A DNA stretch of 64,000 nt from Nitrospirota bacterium (lineage in GTDB: Bacteria; Nitrospirota; Nitrospiria; SBBL01; JAADHI01). The DNA is taken from positions 62,001 through 126,000 of the forward strand of contig JAJDBW010000047.1 in the NCBI GenBank assembly GCA_029261155.1, written 5' to 3'. Both the position numbers and the translations under genes were made by a program. Under the pieces are notes generated by a model, which was given only the letters and a program-made list of their open reading frames with translations, was not told the origin of the DNA and searched no databases. This document shows, in pieces, positions 53,864 through 63,343 of the stretch (positions within the stretch are counted from its first letter, which is position 1; each line of letters opens with the position of its first letter).

Positions 53864-55534
53864 ATGAAAAGGGATCTCTCCAAACTTTCGAACCATCGCT
53901 ATGATCTTCTCGTGATCGGCGGCGGAATCTATGGGGTTTCCATCGCACGGGATGCGGCCTTGAGGGGCTTGAAGGTCGCCCTTGTGGAAAAAGGTGATTT
54001 CGGCGCCGCAACGTCTTTCAACAGTTTGAAGATCGCGCACGGGGGGCTGCGCTATCTTCAACATCTGAACTTTGCACGGATGCGGGAATCGATTCGGGAG
54101 CGGACGGTGCTCATGCGCATCGCGCCACACCTCGTTCGCCCCCTTCCTTTTCTAATTCCAACTTACGGCTGTGGCCTCCAAAGCAAGCAGGTCCTGCGCA
54201 TGGCGCTCACCATTAATGACTGGGTCAGTTTCGATAGAAACCCATTCGACGATCCGGAAAGAAGGCTGCCGCCAGGGCGGGTAATTTCGAAATCCGAATA
54301 TCTTGAAATTGTTCCGGACAGCATCCAAAAGGATCTCAGTGGCGGCGCGGTTTGGCACGATTGCCAAATCCAAAATTCCGAACGCTTATTGATTTCTGTA
54401 TTGGAAGGGGCGGTCGAACAGGGTGCCGAGGTGGCGAACTACATCGAAGTGAAAGACCTCTTGCGTCAAAAAGAGACGGTCGTCGGCGCCCAAGCGGTCG
54501 ATGTGTTTACAGGAGATAAATTTGATATCCAAGCCAAAATCACCGTCAATGCTGCGGGGCCTTGGGTTCAGCAAATACTCAATACCCTAGGTCCTCAGCA
54601 GCCAGAACGCCTCGTCTTATCGAAGGCGATGAATTTGGTGTGCAAACGTCCGCTGGTAAAAAAATATGCCGTGGGCCTGACCAGTGTTCATTCCTTTGTC
54701 GATAAGCATGCCGTTCTCAATAAAGGAAAGCGGCTCCTCTTTCTCGTCCCTTGGCACCAGTTTACTTTAATTGGGACAACGCATACGGCCTATCATGGCT
54801 TGCCCGATCACTTTTCGGTGACGGAAAGCGAGATTGAGTCTTTCATTGCCGAGATCAATGCCGCCTATCCCGGAGCGAAACTCCAACGGGAAGACATTCC
54901 CTTTGTCTATGGGGGCATGCTCCCGATGAATGCCAACCAAGAGGAGGGTGCGGATGTCTCCCTGCAAAAGCGGTATAAGATTATCGATCATGAAGCAGTG
55001 GATCGGGTAAAGGGTCTGCTTTCGGTCGTGGGGGTTAAGTTTACAGAGGCGCGATATGTTGCCGAGCAAACGGTGAATAGGGTTTCGGAGAAGATAGGGG
55101 GGGAAAGGTCGGTGTGCAAGACGCATGAGATTCCGATTCATGGGGGTGACATCGAACATTTGGGCAATTATATTTCTCAGGAAATGAAAAAAAATCTCCA
55201 AGGCTTGGATGAATCGGTTTGTCGTCATCTTATACACACTTATGGAACGCGTTATCGAAAAATATTAAGCGATATCGATGAAGATCCGAAATTAGGCGCG
55301 CGAGTTTCCGAGGCATGTCCGGTCATCAAAGGCGAGATCCTTCACGCCGTACGTGAAGGTATGGCGCAAACCCTAAGCGATGTGGTTTTTCGTCGAACAG
55401 AATTGAGAATGCATGGGCACCCTGGCGGAGAATCTTTAAGGGCCTGTGCCGAAACGATGGCCCTAGAACGAGGATGGGACGAAGCGAAAGTGCTGCAGGA
55501 GGTGAACAGCGTTGAAGCGCTATTCCCATCCTAA
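53864..55534 (+). CDS. glpD: GlpD-like FAD-dependent glycerol-3-phosphate dehydrogenase
   Basis: The 556-residue flavoprotein begins with an FAD site (LLVIGGGIYGVSIARDAALRG), then KIAHGGLRYLQHLNFARMRESIRER, VNAAGPWVQQIL and GGMLPMN. The C-terminal GlpD-type helical domain has YGTRYRKIL. The family oxidises glycerol 3-phosphate to dihydroxyacetone phosphate with a quinone acceptor. Its presence inside an EPS locus, between an AsnB and a methyltransferase gene, is unusual. It may supply or recycle a glycerol-phosphate substituent or act on a related hydroxy-phosphate. An intrinsic terminator follows. Confidence 0.85.
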   Translation: MKRDLSKLSNHRYDLLVIGGGIYGVSIARDAALRGLKVALVEKGDFGAATSFNSLKIAHGGLRYLQHLNFARMRESIRERTVLMRIAPHLVRPLPFLIPTYGCGLQSKQVLRMALTINDWVSFDRNPFDDPERRLPPGRVISKSEYLEIVPDSIQKDLSGGAVWHDCQIQNSERLLISVLEGAVEQGAEVANYIEVKDLLRQKETVVGAQAVDVFTGDKFDIQAKITVNAAGPWVQQILNTLGPQQPERLVLSKAMNLVCKRPLVKKYAVGLTSVHSFVDKHAVLNKGKRLLFLVPWHQFTLIGTTHTAYHGLPDHFSVTESEIESFIAEINAAYPGAKLQREDIPFVYGGMLPMNANQEEGADVSLQKRYKIIDHEAVDRVKGLLSVVGVKFTEARYVAEQTVNRVSEKIGGERSVCKTHEIPIHGGDIEHLGNYISQEMKKNLQGLDESVCRHLIHTYGTRYRKILSDIDEDPKLGARVSEACPVIKGEILHAVREGMAQTLSDVVFRRTELRMHGHPGGESLRACAETMALERGWDEAKVLQEVNSVEALFPS

Positions 55535-55548
55535 TTTTTATCTGCGCC

Positions 55549-55570
55549 AATCCCGTTTGGGATTTTTATT
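55549..55570 (+). terminator. Intrinsic terminator after the GlpD-like gene
   Basis: AATCCC (55549-55554) and GGGATT (55559-55564) form a 6-bp stem with a GTTT loop, followed by TTTATTAT. It lies 15 bp after the stop codon and suggests that the genes from 55744 form a separate transcription unit or a sub-operon. Confidence 0.6.
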
Positions 55571-55743
55571 ATAATCCATGCTGCATTGGAAAATGATAGA
55601 CCCGATTTATATTGCCCTTAATGTGTAAATGAATAAACCGACAAGATCCAAGACCAACGGACATTGCGATATATCTTTGGGCGGCAATGATTTGATGAAG
55701 TCCTGAATTGAATAGAATAGACAAAATCAGTGAGGTGTAAACA

Positions 55744-56550
55744 ATGACAGATGATCGACCTTGGCAATTAAAAATGTTCGACAAATCTTTGAAGAAGCAG
55801 TTGAAAGTAAGAGGACTGAAGAAGCATTTCGGCCCGCTCGATGGAAAGAAATGTTTACTCGTCACTTGTGGAGACAACAATGGCGCAACGAACTATCATA
55901 TTCGGGAGGCCGGTGGCGAGTGGACCTGGGGCGATTTTGAGGATAACGCGATATCCGAGATCGAGCAACTGATCGGAGAGAAGGTTCACCTTTTTGACAA
56001 AGACACAGGAAAGATCGACATGCCGGATAAGAGCTTCGATTTGGTGGTCACCATCGATGTGCATGAGCATCTGAGTGATCCGCTTCCGGTGACGAAAGAG
56101 CTTCGACGTATCGTAAAAGACAATGGCAAAGTCGTTGTGACCACGCCTAACGGGGACGAGACCAAGTTGGCCGTTCGTATCAAACACCTCCTCGGCATGT
56201 CAGCCAAGGAATATGGGCATGTTCGAATCGGCTTCGATGTGCCGGACTTAGAGGAGGTGCTTTCCCTGGGAGGCTTTCAGCCGGGCCGTTCGAGTAGTTA
56301 TTCAAAGTTTTTCACAGAAATGTTGGAGCTCGTTATCAACTTTGCGTATGTGAAGGTCCTTTCGAAGAAGAGCAAGGCGAAGGTTGAAGAAGGGCAGATT
56401 GCCCCGACGACTGAAGATCAGCTTAAGTCTGTTCAGAAAAGTTATAAGATCTATTCCTTGGTTTATCCTTTTTTCTGGACGATTTCCCAGTTGGATGCCT
56501 TACTCTTTTTTAAAAGAGGCTACGCAGTGATTGTTGAGGCCAAGCCATGA
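55744..56550 (+). CDS. Class I SAM-dependent methyltransferase
   Basis: The 268-residue protein has a Methyltransf_11-like Rossmann core: KCLLVTCGDNNGATNYHIREAG (motif I region), IDMPDKSFDLVVTIDVHEHLSDPLPVTKEL and NGKVVVTTPNGDE. Motif I (VTCGDNNG) departs from the common GxGxG. The C-terminal third (about 195-268) is hydrophobic in places and may contact the membrane. The gene's ATGA overlap with the epimerase gene suggests joint action, perhaps O-methylation of a sugar or of the lipid-linked precursor. Target not identified. Confidence 0.85.
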   Translation: MTDDRPWQLKMFDKSLKKQLKVRGLKKHFGPLDGKKCLLVTCGDNNGATNYHIREAGGEWTWGDFEDNAISEIEQLIGEKVHLFDKDTGKIDMPDKSFDLVVTIDVHEHLSDPLPVTKELRRIVKDNGKVVVTTPNGDETKLAVRIKHLLGMSAKEYGHVRIGFDVPDLEEVLSLGGFQPGRSSSYSKFFTEMLELVINFAYVKVLSKKSKAKVEEGQIAPTTEDQLKSVQKSYKIYSLVYPFFWTISQLDALLFFKRGYAVIVEAKP

Positions 56551-57536
56551 TCGTTACCGTCACCGGCGCAAACGGTTTTATCGGGCGCCACTTGGTCGAA
56601 GACCAGCTCGCGCAAGGCCGACAGGTTCGTGCCGTCGATATCTCACTTTCTCAGCTGGGTGATTTTTCGAGCAACCCATCGGTCGAGCTGATTCAGGCCG
56701 ACATTCGAGATGCCGATCGCATGAAGGCGGCGGTTGAGGGTAGCGAAATCGTTTTTCACTTGGCGAGCGCGCACCTCTCCGTTTCGCTCTCGGAAGACGA
56801 ATATTGGAAGATCAATCGCGACGGCTGCCGCGCTTTTGTCGAACTTTGCCATCGGTCCGGCGTCTCCCGTTTTGTGCATTGCAGCAGTGTGGGTGTCCAT
56901 GGGGAAATTGAAAATCCACCGGCCAATGAAGATTCTCCCTGCCATCCCGATTTGATTTACGAAAAAACGAAATTGGCCGGAGAAGAAGGGGTTTTGAGTT
57001 ACTACAAAGAGACGCAGTTTCCCATCGTGGTTGTCCGGCCCGTTTGGGTCTACGGTCCGCGCTGTTCGCGGACGGAAAAGCTCTTGCGCATGGTGAAGAA
57101 GGGCCGCTTCTTCTTTGTGGGCGATGGAAAAACCCTCCGGCACTGCATCTATATTTCGGACATGGTCGCGGCCTTCAACCTTTGCGCAGAGCATCCGAGT
57201 GCGCCGGGCCAGGTCTTTATTATTGGAGATCAATCAGCGGTGACCATCCGAGAGTTGATAAATCGCATTGCGGAGGCGGTCGGTGTCGCCCCCCCGAAGC
57301 TTGCTCTGCCGCTTGGTGTTATGAAAATCGTCTGTGCTTTTTTCGAGCGGAGCTTTTCCGTTTTGGGAAAAGAGCCGCCCGTTTCGAGCCGATCGCTCAA
57401 ATTTTTTACGAACAATACCAGTTTTGATATCAGCCGGGCACAAAAAGCAATCGGTTACCAACCCAAGGTGTTGCTTCGAGACGGTTTGGCCTTAACTTAT
57501 GCAGCCATGACAAAACAAGCTCAGGAAAGAGGATAG
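56547..57536 (+). CDS. NAD-dependent epimerase/dehydratase
   Basis: The 329-residue short-chain-type NDP-sugar enzyme has the NAD site VTVTGANGFIGRHLVE, D60-type segment LIQADIRDADRMKAAVEG, FVHCSSVGVHGE (catalytic Ser region) and YEKTKLAGE with catalytic Tyr and Lys (Y-x3-K). The C-terminal part forms the sugar pocket. The reaction could be epimerisation, dehydration or reduction; the sequence resembles extended SDRs and 3-beta-hydroxysteroid-dehydrogenase-like enzymes. It overlaps the methyltransferase gene by four bases. Confidence 0.88.
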   Translation: MIVTVTGANGFIGRHLVEDQLAQGRQVRAVDISLSQLGDFSSNPSVELIQADIRDADRMKAAVEGSEIVFHLASAHLSVSLSEDEYWKINRDGCRAFVELCHRSGVSRFVHCSSVGVHGEIENPPANEDSPCHPDLIYEKTKLAGEEGVLSYYKETQFPIVVVRPVWVYGPRCSRTEKLLRMVKKGRFFFVGDGKTLRHCIYISDMVAAFNLCAEHPSAPGQVFIIGDQSAVTIRELINRIAEAVGVAPPKLALPLGVMKIVCAFFERSFSVLGKEPPVSSRSLKFFTNNTSFDISRAQKAIGYQPKVLLRDGLALTYAAMTKQAQERG

Positions 57537-57540
57537 TCCG

Positions 57541-59406
57541 ATGTGCGGCATCTGCGGATTTAATTGGCAGGACGAAGAGACGGTTTCCCGCATGACGGCC
57601 ACGATGCAGCATCGTGGCCCAGATCAAGGCGGTACCTATGCCAATCAAGCGGTCTCCTTGGGGCATCGGCGTCTAAGCATTATCGACCTAAGTGAGCGGG
57701 GTCGACAGCCGATGGGCAGCGAAGACAAGCGGGTTTGGCTGGTGTTCAATGGGGAGATCTTTAACCATCGAAGCATCAGAGCCTCTTTGGAAAAGAAGGG
57801 CTATGTTTTTCGGAGCGGGACGGATACGGAGGCCATCCTTCATGCCTATCAAGAATATGGATACAAATGCCTCGAACATTTTAATGGGATGTTTGCCTTT
57901 TGTATTTGGGATGCGCGAAATCACACCCTCTTTCTTGCCCGTGATCGGCTTGGCATTAAGCCCCTTTATTACTATTATGATGAAGCCTCAAACAAACTAA
58001 TCTTTGCCTCAGAGATCAAAGCCATGCTTCAAAACCCGGCCCTTTCTCAGGAGATCGATCCGCAGGCGCTATACGATTTTATCGGCTTTGAATTTGTCCC
58101 GAGTCCGAACACGATATTCAAGAAGATCCGGAAGCTGCCCGCCGGACACTACATGACCTTATCGGAAAAGGGTTTGGAGGTGCTTCCCTATTGGGATGTC
58201 TCCTTCGATACCGTCGTGAGGCCCCGGGAAGAGATCGAATCCGAGTTGGTGTCCAGATTGGAAGCCGCTGTCCGTCTGCGCCTTGAAAGTGACGTGCCCT
58301 TGGGTGTCTTTCTTTCCGGCGGGATCGATTCGAGTTCCGTTGTCGCGATGATGAGCCGTATCATGGGCGAGGGCGTGCCGACCTTCTCGCTGGGTTATCG
58401 GGAAGCGGCCTTTAGCGAGTTTTCTTATGCCAAAAAAGTCGCCGATCATTTCAAGACAAAACATACGGAGCTTCTGATTGATCCCGTATCCGAAGAGGAC
58501 ATCGAAAAGGTTATCTGGCATCTCGACGAACCCTTGTCTGAGTTTTCTGTACTTCCGTATTATTTAATCTGCCGTAAGGCCAGAGAGCATATTACGGTCT
58601 GCCTCAGCGGAGAGGGGGGAGATGAATTATTTATCGGCTATGACCGCTTTAAGGCCAGCAAGTTTGAGCGCCTGTTTAGATCCATGCCTTATCCCATGCG
58701 TTGGAGCCTATTTAAAGCCGCGCGCATGATTACGGATTCGCCCAAGAAAAAAGGCTTTCTCAATAGTGCGAGACGCTTTTTGGAAGGGGCGGCGCTCGAT
58801 GCCTCTGGCTATCAAATGCGCTGGCAATATTTTTTGGGCCGACGTGATCGCGATGCCCTTTTTCTTAAGGATTATGTCAATCAGGTCGACATGGATCCTT
58901 TTAAGCCGATCCGCCGTCTTCTTGAGTCATCGGGTATGGAAAGTGAGCTTGATCGCGCACTTTATGTTGAGCAGCGGTTTATGATGGCTGAGAACCCCCT
59001 GATGAAAGTCGACAAAATGAGCATGGCCCACGGCTTGGAGATTCGGACGCCACTGCTCGATTACGAGTTTGTGGAGTATGCGAACAGTATCGCCGGTTCG
59101 CTTAAATTGGAAGGTTGGACCACGAAATCGATTTTAAAATCGGCGATGAAAGACATCCTTCCAGAAGGGATCGCTTACCGACCGAAGCATGGTTATAGTT
59201 TTCCGATCAAGCATTGGCTTCGCAAAGAGCTCAGCGGCTACATGCAAGAGACCTTGCTGAATTCTTCCATTTTGAAAGACTATTTTGAAATGGCCTATGT
59301 TCGACGCCTGATTCAGGAACATCAGGGCGGACAACACAACCACAGCCATATATTGTGGTCGCTGATGAATTTTGCGGTGTGGCACCGTTTGTTTATAAAA
59401 AATTAA
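57541..59406 (+). CDS. asnB: AsnB-type glutamine amidotransferase 2 of EPS locus
   Basis: The 621-residue enzyme has glutaminase Cys2 (MCGICGFNWQD), HRGPDQGGTY and WLVFNGEIFNHR, then the synthetase ATP loop LSGGIDSSSV and LSGEGGDELFIGYDR. It is a distinct paralogue of the amidotransferase 3.7 kb upstream, differing at many positions. Two such enzymes in one glycan locus suggest amidation of two different carboxyl groups, or one genuine asparagine synthetase plus one modifying enzyme. It follows the epimerase gene by 4 bp. Confidence 0.9.
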   Translation: MCGICGFNWQDEETVSRMTATMQHRGPDQGGTYANQAVSLGHRRLSIIDLSERGRQPMGSEDKRVWLVFNGEIFNHRSIRASLEKKGYVFRSGTDTEAILHAYQEYGYKCLEHFNGMFAFCIWDARNHTLFLARDRLGIKPLYYYYDEASNKLIFASEIKAMLQNPALSQEIDPQALYDFIGFEFVPSPNTIFKKIRKLPAGHYMTLSEKGLEVLPYWDVSFDTVVRPREEIESELVSRLEAAVRLRLESDVPLGVFLSGGIDSSSVVAMMSRIMGEGVPTFSLGYREAAFSEFSYAKKVADHFKTKHTELLIDPVSEEDIEKVIWHLDEPLSEFSVLPYYLICRKAREHITVCLSGEGGDELFIGYDRFKASKFERLFRSMPYPMRWSLFKAARMITDSPKKKGFLNSARRFLEGAALDASGYQMRWQYFLGRRDRDALFLKDYVNQVDMDPFKPIRRLLESSGMESELDRALYVEQRFMMAENPLMKVDKMSMAHGLEIRTPLLDYEFVEYANSIAGSLKLEGWTTKSILKSAMKDILPEGIAYRPKHGYSFPIKHWLRKELSGYMQETLLNSSILKDYFEMAYVRRLIQEHQGGQHNHSHILWSLMNFAVWHRLFIKN

Positions 59407-59453
59407 GTCTCTCTTCATTCTGAAATTTCTAGATTTATAAGGTGAACAATTCA

Positions 59454-61268
59454 ATGGATACATTCAAAGACATTATTTCCTCAAAGAATCCGACGGGCAT
59501 TTCGGATTACTTTTCGCTTTATCGTCGCTTAGATAAGGCGAGTCGGGAAAATCCGCCGACGTATGACAAGGAGATAAAGATTGCAATTTTATCCAGCTTC
59601 ACAAGTAATGGCATTAAAGAGGCGCTCTATGTAAAGTGTTGTGCCTTGGGCATTTTTCCAAAGATCTACGTCTCCGAATATAACCAATACATGCAAGAGA
59701 TCTTGAATCCGGAGAGTGGCTTTTATCGATCTTCCCCAGACTTGGTCGTCCTGTTTATAGATGCCATGACCCTGTGGGGCGATGACTATTTTGAACCCTA
59801 TCGCAGGTCCGATGCGTCAAGAAAGGAATGGGTTTCCGAAAAGACGGGAGAACTCGAATCGCTTATCGGAGCAATCAAGGCACAATCGTCCGCGAAGATC
59901 ATCTTGCATAACCTGGCGGTCCCGACCCATTCTCCATTAGGCATCCTCGAGAATAAACAAGGCTTTGGATTTTTAGAAGCGACGGAAGCATTGAATGGTT
60001 CTTTGAGGGAGACTTTTAGGTCGGATCGGCAGGTTTTTCTCTTCGATTACGATGCCTTTTGCGCAAGTGTCGGAAAACACAATCTCACCGATCACAAGAT
60101 GTATTATATCGGCGATATGAAGTTAAGTTTAAATCACATGCCAGCCCTGGCGGACAAGTACATCGCTTACATTAAGCCTTTGATGTCCATGACCAAGAAG
60201 TGCCTGGTACTGGACTTGGATAACACCCTGTGGGGTGGTGTGATCGGAGAAGACGGTATCGAAGGGATCAAGCTGGGGCCGACACCGGATGGCCGACCGT
60301 TTTGGGAATTTCAAAAATACATCCTCTCCCTTTTCGAACGCGGGGTTATTTTAGCCGTGAACAGCAAGAACAACTTCGACGATGCCATCAAGGCGATTCG
60401 AGAACATCCCTATATGGTGTTGCGGGAAAACCATTTTGCGGCCATGCGGATCAATTGGGAGGACAAGATTTCCAATATAAAATCGATTGCCGAAGAGATA
60501 AACATCGGCACGGCAAGCCTCGTGTTTCTTGATGATGATAAATTGAATCAAGAGATGGTCCGCAGTGCGTATCCGGAAGTCTTGGTGCCGGTTATGCCCG
60601 ATGATCCGTCACTTTATTTAAAGACATTGATGGAGATCGACGATTTTAATAGTTTTCAAATCACGGATGAGGACAAAAACAAGGGTCGGATGTATGCAGC
60701 GCAGAAACAAAGAAAAGAAATTCAGACGACGGCCACGGACCTGACGGAATACTTGAAACAATTAGAAACGAAGATCACGATTGAAGAAGCGACCCCCTTT
60801 ACCATTCCTAGAATTTCTCAGCTCACGCAAAAGACAAACCAATTTAATATGACAACGCGCCGCTATCTCGAAGAAGAGATCCGGGCCTATTCAGCGGATG
60901 CCCAGGTGATTGTCCTGTCCTTAAAAGCAGAAGATAAGTTTGGCGACAATGGCATAACGGGCGTCGCCATTATAAAAAAAGGGACGACGCAATGGGAAAT
61001 AGACAGCTTCTTGCTGAGCTGCCGTGTGCTTGGCCGAAAGATCGAAGATGCTTTCATCGCGTTCATCGGGGAGTGGGCGAGAAAAGAAAAGGCAACAAGG
61101 CTTGTGGGCGAATTGATCCACACCCCCAAAAATGCACCGGCAAGGGCGTTTTATCAAAAAATCGGATTTGCGCTGCGCGAAGAGGACAGCGGAAAAACGC
61201 TTTGGGAGTATGACTTAAGCCGCGAATTTCCATTTCCCGATTTTATTCACCTCAATAGGAAAGATTAA
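59454..61268 (+). CDS. FkbH-like HAD-IIIC domain protein with GNAT domain
   Basis: ATG at 59454 has AAGGTGA nine bases upstream; GTG at 59442 is less likely. The 604-residue protein has an N-terminal SGNH-like domain (about 40-240), a HAD-IIIC phosphatase core (KKCLVLDLDNTLWGGVIGEDG, with LAVNSKNN and SLVFLDDDKLNQEMV) and a C-terminal GNAT acyltransferase-like domain (RAFYQKIGFALREEDSGKTLW). FkbH-type proteins dephosphorylate 1,3-bisphosphoglycerate and load the glyceryl group on an acyl carrier protein. An ACP gene follows by 4 bp, which fits that reaction. Confidence 0.88.
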   Translation: MDTFKDIISSKNPTGISDYFSLYRRLDKASRENPPTYDKEIKIAILSSFTSNGIKEALYVKCCALGIFPKIYVSEYNQYMQEILNPESGFYRSSPDLVVLFIDAMTLWGDDYFEPYRRSDASRKEWVSEKTGELESLIGAIKAQSSAKIILHNLAVPTHSPLGILENKQGFGFLEATEALNGSLRETFRSDRQVFLFDYDAFCASVGKHNLTDHKMYYIGDMKLSLNHMPALADKYIAYIKPLMSMTKKCLVLDLDNTLWGGVIGEDGIEGIKLGPTPDGRPFWEFQKYILSLFERGVILAVNSKNNFDDAIKAIREHPYMVLRENHFAAMRINWEDKISNIKSIAEEINIGTASLVFLDDDKLNQEMVRSAYPEVLVPVMPDDPSLYLKTLMEIDDFNSFQITDEDKNKGRMYAAQKQRKEIQTTATDLTEYLKQLETKITIEEATPFTIPRISQLTQKTNQFNMTTRRYLEEEIRAYSADAQVIVLSLKAEDKFGDNGITGVAIIKKGTTQWEIDSFLLSCRVLGRKIEDAFIAFIGEWARKEKATRLVGELIHTPKNAPARAFYQKIGFALREEDSGKTLWEYDLSREFPFPDFIHLNRKD

Positions 61269-61272
61269 ATGT

Positions 61273-61509
61273 ATGAAGAGATTAAAGGCAATTTTGTCTG
61301 ATGTGTTGGAGATTGACGAGGATTCTATTAATGATGAAACTTCGCCGGAAAATGTGGAGACTTGGGACTCTTTGAACGGTCTTGTTTTGGTGACCGAACT
61401 GGAGAGCCAATTTAATATTAAGTTTTCAATGGAGGAAGTGACTTCCGTGAAATGCGTTGGCGAGATCAAAAAAGCCTTAGAAGGTCACGGCGTCGTTCTA
61501 TCCGAATAG
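61273..61509 (+). CDS. Acyl carrier protein
   Basis: The 78-residue protein has the ACP four-helix pattern and the phosphopantetheine attachment Ser in TWDSLNGLVLVTELESQFN. It is distinct from housekeeping AcpP (DSLNGL instead of DSLD-x-V/T). It lies 4 bp after the FkbH-like gene and 97 bp before the MaoC start, so it is the likely carrier for this operon's acyl or glyceryl groups. No phosphopantetheinyl transferase gene is seen nearby. Confidence 0.92.
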   Translation: MKRLKAILSDVLEIDEDSINDETSPENVETWDSLNGLVLVTELESQFNIKFSMEEVTSVKCVGEIKKALEGHGVVLSE

Positions 61510-61606
61510 GTTAATGTTTAAAGGCCATCTCTCCTTTGCAGGAGGAGGTCGATCCGGAATCTATTTTTGTTTACCCAGCTCAGAAAAACCGGTTTTTAAT
61601 CCGAAC

Positions 61607-62047
61607 ATGACAAAAAAAATACATCAGCCCGCGACGCTGAACTACAGCGATATTGAAATTGGCGCGGTGTATGAATTTTCAAAGCGAATCACCGAGGCTG
61701 AAGTCGATGCCTTCGCGCATTTAACCGGCGATTTTAACCCGCTTCATTGCGATCCATCCTATGGCGAAAAAACGCAGTTTCATCGTAACATCGTGCATGG
61801 CATGCTGGTTGGAAGTCTATTCTCCACGCTGGTGGGCATGCATTGCCCGGGTAAAAAATGTCTCTATTTAAGCCAGACCCTGCGCTTCAAAAAGCCGATT
61901 TTTATGGGAGACGAGGTGCTTGTTCGAGGTACGGTTACCGATAAAAGCGACAGTGTCAAGGTGATCACCATCAAAACCGAAGTGCTGGTTGATCAAGTGG
62001 TTACAGTGAGTGGAGAAGCAAAGGTGACTTTGCTGGAGGCGGTCTAG
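61607..62047 (+). CDS. MaoC-like (R)-hydratase
   Basis: ATG at 61607 gives a 146-residue protein of normal family length; the frame is open to ATG 61514, but the extra segment is unlike the family. It is a hot-dog fold with the hydratase motif LTGDFNPLHCD (catalytic Asp and His) and NIVHGMLVGSLFSTLVG. The family hydrates trans-2-enoyl thioesters to (R)-3-hydroxyacyl forms, or dehydrates in reverse. Between an ACP and an SDR gene it probably works on ACP-bound short acyl chains. Confidence 0.87.
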   Translation: MTKKIHQPATLNYSDIEIGAVYEFSKRITEAEVDAFAHLTGDFNPLHCDPSYGEKTQFHRNIVHGMLVGSLFSTLVGMHCPGKKCLYLSQTLRFKKPIFMGDEVLVRGTVTDKSDSVKVITIKTEVLVDQVVTVSGEAKVTLLEAV

Positions 62048-62048
62048 G

Positions 62049-62801
62049 ATGCCGAAGACGGCCTTGATTTTAGGAGGAAACGGCGGAATTGGGACGGCGG
62101 TTTCTGAGGTGCTCTTGGCCCAGGCCATGCCGGTTTATGCCAGCTATTTTCGGAATAGAGAGAATCTTGATCGTCTTCAAAGTGTCTATCCGAATTGTGA
62201 GGGAATTCAGTGCGATATTCGGAATGAAGCGGAAGTTAAAAGCCTTGTTGAATCGGTTCTTCAGAAAACGAATCATGTCGATCTCGTGGTGAACTGTGTC
62301 AGTGGTGCGCTGCAACTCAAACCATTTGATCGCTTAAGCAGCAAGGAATTCCATGATGATATGAACGCGATATTGTTCGGGGCGATCGACTTCTTTCAGG
62401 CGATTCTCCCTCAGATGAAAAAACAAAAATCAGGCGTAATGATTAATATATTGACGTCGACGGTGACCGAAACGCCGCCAGCCAGAATGTCGTCTTATGT
62501 GATCGCGAAATATGCCTTATTGGGTTTGACAAAATGTCTGGCAACGGAATTGGACCGATTTAAGGTGAAAGTCTTTGGCCTTTCTCCCGCCTTCGTGGAA
62601 ACGGAGATGATTAACTGTTTTCCGGAAAAACTGATCGAAATGGAAAAAGCGAAGCAGGACGACAATAGACTTCTGCAGCCACAGGATATCGCAGAAGCCG
62701 TTTGGCATTTTTTCGAACACGCCGATCGTCATCAAACAGGAGAAAACGCCGTCATCAAAACTAAAAAAGATCTCCTCGCTCTGAAACGGTGCCTGGTTTA
62801 G
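62049..62801 (+). CDS. Short-chain dehydrogenase/reductase (FabG-like)
   Basis: The 250-residue enzyme has the cofactor motif LILGGNGGIGTAV (a TGxxxGIG variant), VNCVSGAL in place of the usual NNAG, ILTSTVTE with catalytic Ser region, and Y-x3-K in SSYVIAKYALLGLTK. The C-terminal part (LSPAFVETEMI) fits SDR reductases. A 3-oxoacyl-ACP reductase role suits its place after the ACP and MaoC genes. It starts 1 bp after the MaoC stop. Confidence 0.9.
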   Translation: MPKTALILGGNGGIGTAVSEVLLAQAMPVYASYFRNRENLDRLQSVYPNCEGIQCDIRNEAEVKSLVESVLQKTNHVDLVVNCVSGALQLKPFDRLSSKEFHDDMNAILFGAIDFFQAILPQMKKQKSGVMINILTSTVTETPPARMSSYVIAKYALLGLTKCLATELDRFKVKVFGLSPAFVETEMINCFPEKLIEMEKAKQDDNRLLQPQDIAEAVWHFFEHADRHQTGENAVIKTKKDLLALKRCLV

Positions 62802-62811
62802 GGCGAACTCA

Positions 62812-63339
62812 ATGAAGATCATTCGACTCCTTAAGCGATTTCTGATCCCAGGTGTGTTCGTGAGTTTAGTCTATTTTATAAAGTATCGGTGTATCATCAG
62901 TCCACGGGCGGAAGTCGAAACCAGCCCGTATCTTGTGGTTGGGAAAAAAACAATGATCAGCTCATTTTGTAAAATTAAGACATCTCATGGTCCGCTTACC
63001 ATTGGCTCAAACGTGTCTATCGGGCCGGGTTGTTTTATCTCTTCGAGTAAAAATGGGGTCGGGATTGGCGATCATTGTTTGATTGGTCCGAACGTGACCA
63101 TCATCGGGAACAAATATAAATATGATCGGCTCGATATTCCTATTTATATGCAGGAAGAGACCTCGGAAGGGATTCGTATTGGGGAAAACGTCTGGATCGG
63201 TGCTGGGACGGTTGTGATCGATGGCGCCTCGATCGGAGACAATGTGATCATTGCCCCGAATTCTGTTGTGACTAAAAATATTCCCAATAATGCCATTGCG
63301 CAGGGCAATCCGGCGAAAGCCATTTTTATAAGAAGGTAG
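62812..63339 (+). CDS. Hexapeptide-repeat O-acyltransferase (LbH family)
   Basis: The 175-residue protein starts with a short hydrophobic segment (FLIPGVFVSLVYFI) and then shows left-handed beta-helix hexapeptides: LTIGSN, VSIGPG, VGIGDH, CLIGPN, IRIGEN, VWIGAG and ASIGDN, ending in GNPAKAI. It resembles serine and sugar O-acetyltransferases. A His in SHGPL or DHCLI is a candidate catalytic base. It may transfer the ACP-bound group from this operon, or an acetyl group, to a sugar. It starts 10 bp after the SDR gene. Confidence 0.9.
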   Translation: MKIIRLLKRFLIPGVFVSLVYFIKYRCIISPRAEVETSPYLVVGKKTMISSFCKIKTSHGPLTIGSNVSIGPGCFISSSKNGVGIGDHCLIGPNVTIIGNKYKYDRLDIPIYMQEETSEGIRIGENVWIGAGTVVIDGASIGDNVIIAPNSVVTKNIPNNAIAQGNPAKAIFIRR

Positions 63340-63343
63340 AGGG

